Below the pieces are notes generated by a model that was not told where the DNA came from, did no database searches, and saw nothing but the letters and a program-made list of their open reading frames with translations. This document shows, one piece after another, positions 1 through 5,295 of a stretch of DNA of 11,739 nt (position 1 is the stretch's first letter; every line of letters starts with the position of its first letter). A program made the translations under genes and the position numbers. The stretch lies in assembly GCA_013813135.1 (NCBI GenBank), contig JACCSF010000035.1, positions 1-11,739 of the forward strand. Direction: 5' to 3'. This DNA is from Thermoleophilaceae bacterium (GTDB lineage: Bacteria > Actinomycetota > Thermoleophilia > Solirubrobacterales > Thermoleophilaceae).

Positions 1-60
1 CTGCTCCTCCGTGAAGGCGGGCACGACGGGCACGAGTTCTACTCTGCCGAGAAGCGATAG
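1..60 (+). CDS. possible C-terminal tail of a gene entering from the left
   Basis: Frame 1 is open from the window edge to a TAG at 58-60 and encodes about 19 residues ending in HEFYSAEKR. Most third positions are G or C, as in the real genes here. The piece is too short to name a family. It may simply be chance readthrough in GC-rich DNA. The sequence to the left of the window would settle it. Confidence 0.25.
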   Translation: MLLREGGHDGHEFYSAEKR

Positions 61-360
61 CGACGGCATCGCCCACGCGGGTGATCGCTTCCGGCGCGGA
101 GCGATAGCTGCAGCGTGCCCCGCCCTCGTTGCTCCTTCGGACGAATTCCGAGCCTGTGCGCGTCCCGGGGGCCGCCGCTCCTTCTGTTGCCAGGCGACCA
201 GCCGAAAACGGCCATGTGGCGGAGGAGGTTGTACCGGGCCAGCTGGCGGGTCAGGAACGCCAGTCCAGCGGTGTACACTCGCGTCATGTCCGTTCCGCAG
301 AGCTTGGTGCTTTGCAGGGACTTCGTAGGACAGCGCCCGACCCCGCGAGACCGCAACGGC
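61..360. other. stretch with no convincing gene, upstream of the tRNA fragment
   Basis: I see no ORF here with both a sensible start and the codon bias of the region. A minus-strand frame from an ATG at 285-287 could encode 82 residues (39-287), but it has no recognisable domain and becomes arginine-rich and low in complexity toward its end. The only structured signals are the 8-base palindrome GTGTACAC (271-278), which overlaps a -10-like TACACT, and two copies of AGCGATAG (52-59 and 102-109). It is probably intergenic or decayed sequence. Confidence 0.5.
272..279 (+). promoter_or_regulatory. candidate extended -10 element facing the tRNA fragment
   Basis: TACACT at 274-279 is preceded by TG, giving an extended -10-like sequence inside the palindrome GTGTACAC. 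It lies about 55 bases before the position (about 334) where a full-length tRNA ending at 405-409 would begin. That distance suits a stable-RNA promoter. No clear -35 is visible, so the call is weak. If real, it may be the surviving promoter of the broken tRNA gene. Confidence 0.3.
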
Positions 361-409
361 AGCATGGTAAGGAGGGGGTCAGGGGTTCGAGTCCCCTCGT
401 CGGCTTCCA
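361..409 (+). pseudogene. 3' half of a tRNA-Thr(GGT), 5' half missing or degraded
   Basis: A perfect T-arm is present: AGGGG (381-385), loop TTCGAGT (386-392) and CCCCT (393-397). It is followed by an acceptor-type 3' strand CGTCGGC (398-404), then T, T and CCA (407-409). Upstream lies an anticodon-loop-like ATGGTAA (364-370) with anticodon GGT. The anticodon stem does not pair: GCAGC (359-363) faces GGAGG (371-375). There is no D-arm. The 5' acceptor strand that should pair with CGTCGGC is absent; GCCCGAC at 334-340 pairs at only its first three positions plus one wobble. One extra T separates the discriminator from CCA. The pattern, intact from the anticodon loop to CCA and lost on the 5' side, is what tRNA-targeting integrases leave at attachment sites. 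Plain decay is the alternative. Confidence 0.6.
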
Positions 410-413
410 AGGT

Positions 414-425
414 CCGCTATAGCGG
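414..425. repeat. 12-base perfect palindrome next to the tRNA fragment
   Basis: CCGCTA followed by TAGCGG forms a perfect palindrome with no spacer, starting 5 bases after the CCA of the tRNA fragment. It could be a protein-binding site, the hairpin of a minimal terminator without a T-run, or chance. Nothing else nearby supports a particular role. Confidence 0.4.
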
Positions 426-440
426 TGCCTGACTGGGACC

Positions 441-635
441 TCACGGCCGCTCGTGCTTGCGGGCGTCCTCCTCGTTGGGCTCGCTTCCATGCTCCAGCCC
501 TCCTTGCGCCCCGGTGGCCGCGCCCGCGCCCTTCTGCCCGGCGTCGTCCGGCGGTGCCGGGTTGTCCTCGTTGTGGGCACCCTTGGCCTCGTCGCTCTCC
601 TGCGACTCCTGGGTTGGGTCGCGCTCGTCGTCCAT
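441..635 (-). CDS. small acidic hypothetical protein (64 aa)
   Basis: The predicted protein has 64 residues, begins MDDERDPTQE and is rich in Glu, Asp, Gly, Ala, Asn, Gln and Lys. It has no hydrophobic segment and almost no aromatic residues, so it is probably disordered and soluble. I recognise no family. The start is well supported: ATG follows GGGAGG by 6 bases (minus strand, ribosome binding site at about 642-647). Codon use fits real genes here, with only about 7 of 64 third positions A or T. The frame continues upstream to 839, but that part overlaps the divergent S4 gene antisense and looks like chance. It faces the S4 gene across about 80 bases. Confidence 0.65.
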   Translation of the reverse strand: MDDERDPTQESQESDEAKGAHNEDNPAPPDDAGQKGAGAATGAQGGLEHGSEPNEEDARKHERP

Positions 636-717
636 CGGTTCCTCCCTCGTCGATTGCGGGTGCTGATACCCCGCCGACGCACCCGCACACCTCTCCGCGA
701 GATGCGAAGATCGCCGT

Positions 718-924
718 CTGCAAGAGATCGAGATTCGCGGCGACACGATCCGTCTCGGCCAACTCCTCAAGCTGTCGGGGCTCGCCGGCTCCGGGGCCGA
801 GGCAAAGGGGCTGCTGCTCGACAACGGGGTCACGGTCAACGGCGAGCCCGAGACGCGCCGGGGCCGCCAGCTGCACCCCGGCGACCTGGTCGTGGTTGGG
901 GACGAAACCGTGCGCCTGACCTGA
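718..924 (+). CDS. S4-domain RNA-binding protein, YbcJ family, with no standard start codon
   Basis: The frame encodes 68 residues beginning LQEIEIRGDTIRLGQ and ending at TGA 922-924. Landmarks of the small stand-alone S4 proteins (YbcJ/COG2501) are present in order: LGQLLKLSGL, SGAEAK (basic helix), VTVNGEPETRRGRQL and PGDLVVV. These proteins bind structured RNA, probably in ribosome-related roles. Length matches the family (about 70 residues). Third positions are about 90% G or C, so the frame looks functional. The oddity is the start: the frame is open from 667, yet no ATG, GTG or TTG occurs before the domain. I place the start at CTG 718 because the residues after it match where the family usually begins. 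An ATG at 702 lies in a different frame and would join this one only if one base between 702 and 730 were removed. A frameshift or assembly error is therefore possible. Confidence 0.7.
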   Translation: MQEIEIRGDTIRLGQLLKLSGLAGSGAEAKGLLLDNGVTVNGEPETRRGRQLHPGDLVVVGDETVRLT

Positions 925-950
925 TCGCCTGAGGGCAGGACTAGGCTTGA

Positions 951-1472
951 CGTATCGAGCCATCCCCGTCAAGGCCCCGCAGGAGCGCCGCCCAGCTGGC
1001 GCGGGCCGTGGGGAATGGACGCGGCGTCGGGGCGGCCCTGCGCCACTTGGACGCTCACGGCTCTGAGCCCGGAGCGCCCGTTCTTGCCGAGGCGCTCGCG
1101 CATTTCCTCGTCGACCGCTGCGAATCCCACCACGCCGGCTGGCGGGTCGTCCGCCGGGTCGTGGTCGACTCGGCAGCCGACGCACCCTGGGAGAAATGTG
1201 CCCGTCGCGCGGTCCCACGCGTTGCCGAGGATCTGCTGACCCTCTCGGCGCAGCCTGGTCGCACGCCGCTGGCCCGGGCTCAGCATTTCGCCGCCCGGCG
1301 CCGTGCCGAGCAGATCGCCCGCCACCTCGACCGGGGGGCCATTTTCGCCGGCCTCGGGCTTGCTCCCCGCGTGGTCACCGCAGAGCGCTGGGAGGCCGCG
1401 CTCGGCAGCGCCGTGGGCTCGCGCTCGCGCGAGCAGGTTGCGCGTTCGGTCGAGCTCTCGCTGCGCGACTAG
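951..1472 (+). CDS. uncertain ORF of unknown function (154 aa from GTG 1008)
   Basis: The plus frame is open from 951 to TAG 1470-1472. The first usual start is GTG 1008, giving 154 residues rich in Ala, Arg and Leu. I recognise no family. No good ribosome binding site precedes 1008; AGGAG at 981-985 precedes a CTG at 996 instead. By hand count about 82% of third positions are G or C, against about 84% of first positions. Real genes here show a much larger third-position excess, so this frame is not clearly favoured. A minus-strand frame over the same DNA, running into the TetR gene, is equally GC-rich at its third positions. It may be a real gene, a decayed one on either strand, or non-coding. 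TAGGCT at 942-947 is a possible -10. Confidence 0.35.
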   Translation, partial: RIEPSPSRPRRSAAQLARAVGNGRGVGAALRHLDAHGSEPGAPVLAEALAHFLVDRCESHHAGWRVVRRVVVDSAADAPWEKCARRAVPRVAEDLLTLSAQPGRTPLARAQHFAARRRAEQIARHLDRGAIFAGLGLAPRVVTAERWEAALGSAVGSRSREQVARSVELSLRD

Positions 1473-1486
1473 CGAGCAGCTCGGCT

Positions 1487-2104
1487 CTAGGCCGCCTTTG
1501 GCGCCGGTACCCCGAGCACGGCGTGCATCGCGCGCAGGCTCCAGCTCGCAGCCGAGGTGTCGCCGTGCAGCTGCCGTGCCGGGTTGGCTCCGGCGGCCAG
1601 CGCCTCGAGGCTGAAGGCAACCTGGTCCGGGTCGGTGTCCGCCCCGAGCTCCCCGGCGCGGACCGCCGTCTCGACCTCCGCGGCCAGCGTCTTGCGCCAG
1701 CGCTTGACGACCTTTGCCAGCTCGTCGTGCACGCGGCCGCTGCGGCCGTCGAACTCGAACGACGCTGCTGCGATGAAGCAGCCTCCGGGAAAGGGCGGCT
1801 TCTTGGCGTAGCGCGTCCATGACTCGCACACCGCAAGCAGGCGCGGCAGGCCGGCCGGCAGGTGCTCCACCGGCTCCCAGACTCGCCCGCGGAAGATCTC
1901 GGCAGCCAGCGCCAGCGTTGCCAGCTGCAGCTCCTCCTTCGAGCCGAACTGTCCGATCACGCCGGCCTTGCTCATGTCCAGCTCGCTCGCCAGCCTCCCG
2001 ATCGTCAGCCCTTCCAGGCCATCGGCCGACGCGACGTCGGCCGCCCGCCGCAGGATCTTGGCGCGCGTGTCACGTGCTTCGGCTGCTGATCGACGGCCGG
2101 CCAT
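1487..2104 (-). CDS. TetR/AcrR-family transcriptional regulator
   Basis: The 205-residue protein starts MAGRRSAAEARDTRAKIL. Its N-terminal 60 or so residues form a typical TetR helix-turn-helix: LTIGRLASELDMSKAGVIG, then FGSKEELQLATL. The C-terminal ligand-binding part contains PPFPGGCFIAAASFEFDGR and EALAAGAN, the pattern of the YjdC-like subgroup of TetR C-terminal domains. It is expected to act as a dimeric repressor released by a small molecule; the ligand is unknown. I chose the ATG at 2104 because the domain begins soon after it and a -10-like TATGCT lies exactly 7 bases upstream. An in-frame ATG at 2116 is the alternative. There is no Shine-Dalgarno sequence, consistent with a leaderless mRNA. 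It lies 59 bases downstream of the SnoaL-like gene on the same strand, which may be a target or partner. Confidence 0.9.
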   Translation of the reverse strand: MAGRRSAAEARDTRAKILRRAADVASADGLEGLTIGRLASELDMSKAGVIGQFGSKEELQLATLALAAEIFRGRVWEPVEHLPAGLPRLLAVCESWTRYAKKPPFPGGCFIAAASFEFDGRSGRVHDELAKVVKRWRKTLAAEVETAVRAGELGADTDPDQVAFSLEALAAGANPARQLHGDTSAASWSLRAMHAVLGVPAPKAA

Positions 2105-2111
2105 GGGTTCA

Positions 2112-2133
2112 AGCATACCGATCGACTGATCGG
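2112..2133 (-). promoter_or_regulatory. candidate tetR promoter with embedded operator palindrome
   Basis: On the minus strand TATGCT (2117 to 2112) fits a -10 hexamer and sits 7 bases before the ATG at 2104. Immediately upstream, in what would be the promoter spacer, is the perfect inverted repeat CCGATC-GACT-GATCGG (2118-2133). TetR regulators commonly bind such palindromes over their own promoter. A second palindrome, ACGATCGT, lies at 2144-2151. No convincing -35 is visible. Autorepression is inferred from position and symmetry only. Confidence 0.45.
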
Positions 2134-2163
2134 CTATTGCCATACGATCGTTCGTTCGCCGGG

Positions 2164-2559
2164 TCACCCTTCGTGAGCGTGGTCGCGCGCCTCTTCCAGG
2201 GTCACGCAAAGGCGCCAGTGGGCGACCCGGTCGCCTCGAAATCGCAGCAGGTGAACCGCGGTCATGCTGGTCTCGATGCCGCTGCCTCGCCCGCGACCGT
2301 GCTGGACGACCGGGACGATCACGGCGTCCCCTTCCTCGATCAGCTCCACGATCTCGAGGCGGAAATCCTCCCAGGCGTCGTTCCAGTGGCTGACCATACG
2401 CGCGAACCCCTCGTGGCCTCGATACACGCCGGCATTCGCCATGCCGTCGGACACCACCGCCACCACGTCCTCGTGGAGGAAGTCGGCCACGGCTTCCAGG
2501 TCGCCGGCGTTGTACGCGTCGATCCCCCGCTTCGTGATGTCGACGCGCTCGCTCGGCAC
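2164..2559 (-). CDS. SnoaL/NTF2-like small protein
   Basis: The 131-residue protein begins at GTG (2559). It shows the pattern of the SnoaL-like branch of the NTF2 fold: an early helix with GIDAYNAGDLEAVADFL, then HEDVV, GHEGFARMVSHW, DFRLEIVELIEEGDAVIV and a late strand pair with HLLRFRGDRVAHWRL. Members are cone-shaped barrels used as isomerases, hydrolases or ligand binders; the substrate cannot be told here. The frame extends upstream to an ATG at 2706, but that would run through the rpmG start on the other strand and add a low-complexity arginine-rich leader, so I reject it. GATACT lies 7 bases before the GTG, suggesting a leaderless transcript. The gene is divergent from rpmG and co-directional with the TetR gene. 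Confidence 0.8.
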   Translation of the reverse strand: MPSERVDITKRGIDAYNAGDLEAVADFLHEDVVAVVSDGMANAGVYRGHEGFARMVSHWNDAWEDFRLEIVELIEEGDAVIVPVVQHGRGRGSGIETSMTAVHLLRFRGDRVAHWRLCVTLEEARDHAHEG

Positions 2560-2582
2560 TCCGTGAAGTATCGACCTCTCGC

Positions 2583-2588
2583 TAGACT
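2583..2588 (+). promoter_or_regulatory. candidate -10 element for the rpmG-secE-nusG transcript
   Basis: TAGACT fits the TANNNT pattern of actinobacterial -10 hexamers and lies about 65 bases before the rpmG ATG, in the divergent gap between the SnoaL-like gene and rpmG. No good -35 is found at 16-18 bases upstream, so support is positional. Confidence 0.35.
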
Positions 2589-2653
2589 GGCCTCGACCTC
2601 GTCGGCGGGCGGGGTCGTTTCGTGCACGCCCGCCCTTACCTTCCGAAGGAGCC

Positions 2654-2818
2654 ATGGCTCGCGGAGACGTTCGAATCGCCGTCACCCTCGCGTGCGAGGA
2701 GTGCAAGCGGCGTAACTACCAAACCGAGAAGTCCAAGCGGAACAATCCAGACCGGATCGAGTTTCGCAAGTACTGCCGCTGGTGTGGCCGGCATACGCCG
2801 CACAAGGAGACCCGCTGA
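2654..2818 (+). CDS. rpmG: 50S ribosomal protein L33
   Basis: The 54-residue protein begins MARGDVRIAVTLACEECKRR and has the L33 landmarks NYQTEKSKRN and KYCRWCGRHTPHKET. L33 is a small large-subunit protein near the E site. Two Cys pairs, C14/C17 and C41/C44, make this the zinc-binding (C+) form. Length matches the family. The ATG follows AAGGAG (2646-2651) closely, a good ribosome binding site. It is the first gene of the rpmG-secE-nusG block, with secE starting 20 bases downstream. The position just before secE is the common bacterial arrangement. Confidence 0.97.
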   Translation: MARGDVRIAVTLACEECKRRNYQTEKSKRNNPDRIEFRKYCRWCGRHTPHKETR

Positions 2819-2838
2819 GCGCGGGCTCCATCGCAGGG

Positions 2839-3396
2839 ATGGCACGTAACCGTCAGCGGGCCAAGCAGCGCCAGGCCGAGCGCCGCGCGCGGCGGCTGGG
2901 CGACGAGGGCGCCGCCCCGGCGCAGCAGCGCGAGGACGAGGTCGTCGACGACCAGCTCATCGACGACCCGACCGCCGTCGACCCGTCCCCGGCGGTTCCG
3001 CCGGAGCTGGCCGTCGGCGCCCCGCCCACCGACGAGGGGCGCTCCGACACCGTCATCGAGGACGAGCCGCCGCTCACCGAGGAAGAGGCCTACGAGGAGA
3101 TCGAGGACTGGGAGGTCGAGGACCCCGAGGAGACGACCGCCGCCGGCGGGGCCGGCGAGGCAGGCTACGAGGTACGCGGTCGCCGCGGCCGCGGCGATGC
3201 CGAGACCCACAAGGAACGCCCGCGTGTCGTACAGTTCCTGATCGCTGTCTGGGCCGAGCTCCAGCGAGTCCAATGGCCAAACCGCCAGGCCCTCGTCACG
3301 CTCACCGGTGTAGTGCTCGGCTTCGTCCTGATCGCCGGCGGTTACCTCGGCCTTCTGGACGCCATCTTCTCCCAACTCATCAAGGCGATTCTCTGA
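2839..3396 (+). CDS. secE: preprotein translocase subunit SecE, with long acidic N-terminal extension
   Basis: The C-terminal 60 residues are a standard SecE: an amphipathic helix with VWAELQRVQWPNRQ (about 137-150), then one membrane helix (about 151-173). SecE clamps the SecY channel in the inner membrane. The protein has 185 residues, about three times the minimal SecE. Residues 1-20 are very basic (MARNRQRAKQRQAERRARRL), and residues 31-125 are a low-complexity region rich in Asp, Glu, Pro, Gly and Ala, likely disordered in the cytoplasm. N-terminal extensions are known in actinobacterial SecE. I chose ATG 2839 because the basic start is typical; an upstream in-frame ATG at 2782 would overlap rpmG. 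The ribosome binding site is weak (GCAGGG directly before ATG), so coupling to rpmG is likely. Confidence 0.95.
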   Translation: MARNRQRAKQRQAERRARRLGDEGAAPAQQREDEVVDDQLIDDPTAVDPSPAVPPELAVGAPPTDEGRSDTVIEDEPPLTEEEAYEEIEDWEVEDPEETTAAGGAGEAGYEVRGRRGRGDAETHKERPRVVQFLIAVWAELQRVQWPNRQALVTLTGVVLGFVLIAGGYLGLLDAIFSQLIKAIL

Positions 3397-3397
3397 G

Positions 3398-3919
3398 ATG
3401 TTCCGCTGGTACGCAGTCAACACCTATTCCGGTCACGAGAACAAGGTCAAACAGAACCTTGAGCACCGCCGCATCTCGCTTGGGCAGGAGAACAGCATCC
3501 GCCAGATCGTCATCCCCACCGAGCAGGTGCAGGAAGTCAAGGATGGGCAGAAGCAGACGAAAGAGCAGCGCACCATGCCCGGCTACCTGCTCGTGAACAT
3601 GAACCTCAGCGACGACTCCTGGCAGCTCGTCAAGAACACGCCCGGCGTCACCGGCTTCGTGGGCGCATCCAACAACCCGGTCCCGCTCAACCAGGGCGAG
3701 GTCGACCGGCTGCTGCACCGCGAGACCGCCGAGCGCCCGCGCACGCGCGCGCAGTTCTCGATCGGAGAGTCCGTCAAGGTCGTGTCCGGTCCGCTGTCCG
3801 ACTTCTCGGGCGAGATCTCCGAGATCAACGAGGACGCGGCTAAGCTCAAGGTCCTCGTGTCGATCTTCGGGCGGGAGACCCCCGTCGAGGTCGGCTTCGA
3901 CCAGGTCAAGAAGATTTGA
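3398..3919 (+). CDS. nusG: transcription termination/antitermination factor NusG
   Basis: The 173-residue protein has the NGN domain (MFRWYAVNTYSGHE at the start; MPGYLLVNM and NTPGVTGFVG in the middle) and a C-terminal KOW domain (GESVKVVSGPLSDFSGEI to FDQVKKI). NusG binds RNA polymerase and links it to Rho or to the ribosome via S10. Length matches the two-domain core; the long N-terminal extension of Mycobacterium and Streptomyces NusG is missing. The ATG lies one base after the secE stop, so translation is very likely coupled. Confidence 0.98.
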   Translation: MFRWYAVNTYSGHENKVKQNLEHRRISLGQENSIRQIVIPTEQVQEVKDGQKQTKEQRTMPGYLLVNMNLSDDSWQLVKNTPGVTGFVGASNNPVPLNQGEVDRLLHRETAERPRTRAQFSIGESVKVVSGPLSDFSGEISEINEDAAKLKVLVSIFGRETPVEVGFDQVKKI

Positions 3920-3923
3920 TCTT

Positions 3924-3940
3924 GCGGGCATCCTGCCCGC
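3924..3940 (+). terminator. short perfect hairpin after nusG, no T-run
   Basis: GCGGGCA and TGCCCGC form a 7-bp stem with a 3-base loop TCC, 5 bases after the nusG stop. The following bases (GCTCTGATT) are not a T-run, so a full intrinsic terminator is doubtful. It may be a partial attenuator or a processing site between the secE-nusG and rplK-rplA messages, a boundary that is also transcriptionally separate in Escherichia coli. Confidence 0.4.
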
Positions 3941-3978
3941 GCTCTGATTAGCTACTTCGACATCACGTCTCAGATTTC

Positions 3979-4404
3979 ATGGCTCGCAAAGTCCTCACAC
4001 TCATCAAGCTCCAGGTGCCCGGCGGCCAAGCGAACCCCGCCCCGCCGGTCGGTCCGGCCCTGGGCCAGCACGGCGTGAACATCATGGAGTTCTGCAAGGC
4101 CTTCAACGCCCAGACCCAGCAGGACATCGGCACGGTCATCCCGGTCGAGATCACGGTCTACGAGGACCGCTCCTTCACCTTCATCACGAAGACGCCGCCC
4201 GCCGCCGTGCTGATCAAGCAGGCGATCGGGCTCGAGAAGGGCTCGGGCGAGCCCAACCGCAACAAGGTCGGCACGATCACACGCGCGCAGGTGCGCCAGA
4301 TCGCCGAGCAGAAGATGCCCGACCTGAACGCGCACGACGTGGATCAGGCGAGCAAGATCATCGAGGGCACGGCGCGCTCGATGGGTGTGGAGGTGACCGG
4401 CTGA
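3979..4404 (+). CDS. rplK: 50S ribosomal protein L11
   Basis: The 141-residue protein has the full family length. It begins MARKVLTLIKLQVPGGQANP and carries the proline-rich N-terminal domain that meets thiostrepton and release factors (PPVGPALGQHGVNIMEF), then the rRNA-binding C-terminal domain (GTITRAQVRQIAEQKMPDL, IIEGTARSMGVEVTG). L11 forms the base of the GTPase centre with 23S rRNA. The start is fixed by homology. No Shine-Dalgarno sequence is visible in the 20 bases before ATG, which is odd for a highly expressed gene. Its stop overlaps the rplA start by one base. Confidence 0.98.
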   Translation: MARKVLTLIKLQVPGGQANPAPPVGPALGQHGVNIMEFCKAFNAQTQQDIGTVIPVEITVYEDRSFTFITKTPPAAVLIKQAIGLEKGSGEPNRNKVGTITRAQVRQIAEQKMPDLNAHDVDQASKIIEGTARSMGVEVTG

Positions 4405-5126
4405 TGCCCAAGCACGGCAAGCGCTACCGAGCGAACCTGGAGAAGGTCGATCGCGAGCACGCCTATCAGCCCGCGGAGGCCGTCGAGATCCTCAAGGACT
4501 TCGAGCCGACCAAGTTCGACGAGACGGTCGAGGTGCACATACGCACCGGGCTCAACGTCCGCCACGCCGAGCAGCAGCTCCGGGGGACGATCTCGCTGCC
4601 GCACGGGCTCGGCAAGGAGATGACCGTCGCGGTGTTCGCCAAGGGCGACAAGGCGCGCGAGGCCGAGGAGGCCGGCGCCGACTTCGTGGGCGCCGAGGAC
4701 CTCGCCGAGCGCGTCGAGGGCGGCTTCACCGATTTCGACGTGGCGATCGCGACGCCGGACATGATGCCGGTGGTCGGCAAGCTGGGCCGCATTCTCGGAC
4801 CGCAGGGCAAGATGCCCAACCCGAAGGTGGGCACTGTCACCATGGACGTGTCCAAGGCGGTGTCGGAGTCGAAGGCGGGCAAGATCGAGTACCGGACCGA
4901 CCGCCACGCGATCGTGCACCTGCCGATCGGCAAGTTGAGCTTCGAGGGCCAGACGTTGCTCGAGAACTACGCGGCGCTGATCGACGAGATCGTGCGGGCC
5001 AAGCCGGCGGCGGCCAAGGGCCGCTACCTGCACACGGTCACGCTCACCACGTCGATGAACCCGGGCGTGAAGATCGACCCCGCGCGCACGCGCGACATCG
5101 TGGAGGAGCCCGGCGCGGTAGCCTGA
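4404..5126 (+). CDS. rplA: 50S ribosomal protein L1
   Basis: The 240-residue protein begins MPKHGKRYRANLEKVDREHA and has the L1 signature GKMPNPKVGTVTMDV in domain II. Other conserved pieces are HIRTGLNVRHAEQQLRGT, FAKGDKAREAEEAGADFVG and LTTSMNPGVKID near the end. L1 binds 23S rRNA at the mobile L1 stalk that releases E-site tRNA. In many bacteria it also represses its own rplK-rplA message; I could not identify an L1-binding mimic here with confidence. The ATG overlaps the rplK TGA (TGATG), indicating translational coupling. Confidence 0.98.
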   Translation: MPKHGKRYRANLEKVDREHAYQPAEAVEILKDFEPTKFDETVEVHIRTGLNVRHAEQQLRGTISLPHGLGKEMTVAVFAKGDKAREAEEAGADFVGAEDLAERVEGGFTDFDVAIATPDMMPVVGKLGRILGPQGKMPNPKVGTVTMDVSKAVSESKAGKIEYRTDRHAIVHLPIGKLSFEGQTLLENYAALIDEIVRAKPAAAKGRYLHTVTLTTSMNPGVKIDPARTRDIVEEPGAVA

Positions 5127-5295
5127 TCGAAAGCGTTTCTGCCCGAGACCCCCGGCGAAAGCCGTGAACGCTCGGCTCGGCCGAGTGTGAGCGGATCGAC
5201 TAAGTCCGGGGCAGGTTGAGTTCGCCGGCCGGACCGCTTCAGGTCCTTTCGTGTGAGCCCGCCTGCGTGCGGGCTCTTTGAGTGCAAGGGACCAA
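5127..5295 (+). promoter_or_regulatory. L10-type autoregulatory leader of rplJ-rplL
   Basis: The 169-base gap between rplA and rplJ is full of pairing potential. CTGCCC (5139-5144) pairs with GGGCAG (5209-5214) to close a multibranched domain. Inside are CGGC-GAAA-GCCG (5153-5164), a stem with a GNRA tetraloop, and CTCGG/CCGAG (5171-5185). Beyond it lie GGACC/GGTCC (5231-5246) and a strong hairpin at 5255-5276. Known L10 leaders occupy exactly this position and bind L10 or the L10-L12 complex. I identify it by position and fold, not by alignment, so details of the fold are provisional. Confidence 0.65.
5255..5279 (+). terminator. attenuator-like hairpin just before rplJ
   Basis: GAGCCCGC (5255-5262) and GCGGGCTC (5269-5276) form a perfect 8-bp stem with a 6-base loop followed by TTT. 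It ends about 20 bases before the rplJ ATG. This could terminate transcription conditionally, or hide the ribosome binding site region, depending on L10 binding upstream. The T-run is short, so termination may be partial. Confidence 0.5.

Noticed and set aside
39..410. Minus-strand ORF of 123 residues across the tRNA fragment
   Set aside because: Its first part is the antisense reading of the tRNA 3' half (the familiar spurious GTRTPDPLLT type of peptide). The rest has no domain and turns arginine-rich.
379..1218. Minus-strand ORF of 279 residues
   Set aside because: It runs antisense through the S4 gene and, in another frame, over the small acidic gene. It is an Arg/Gly/Pro-rich translation typical of a shadow frame.
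969..1829. Minus-strand ORF of 286 residues
   Set aside because: Its upstream half is the TetR gene in the wrong frame. Only the part below 1487 could be independent, and it has no start with a ribosome binding site; it is discussed as ambiguous.
2164..2706. Longer start for the SnoaL-like gene (ATG at 2706)
   Set aside because: It would overlap the start of rpmG antisense and add about 49 low-complexity residues; the domain begins at GTG 2559.
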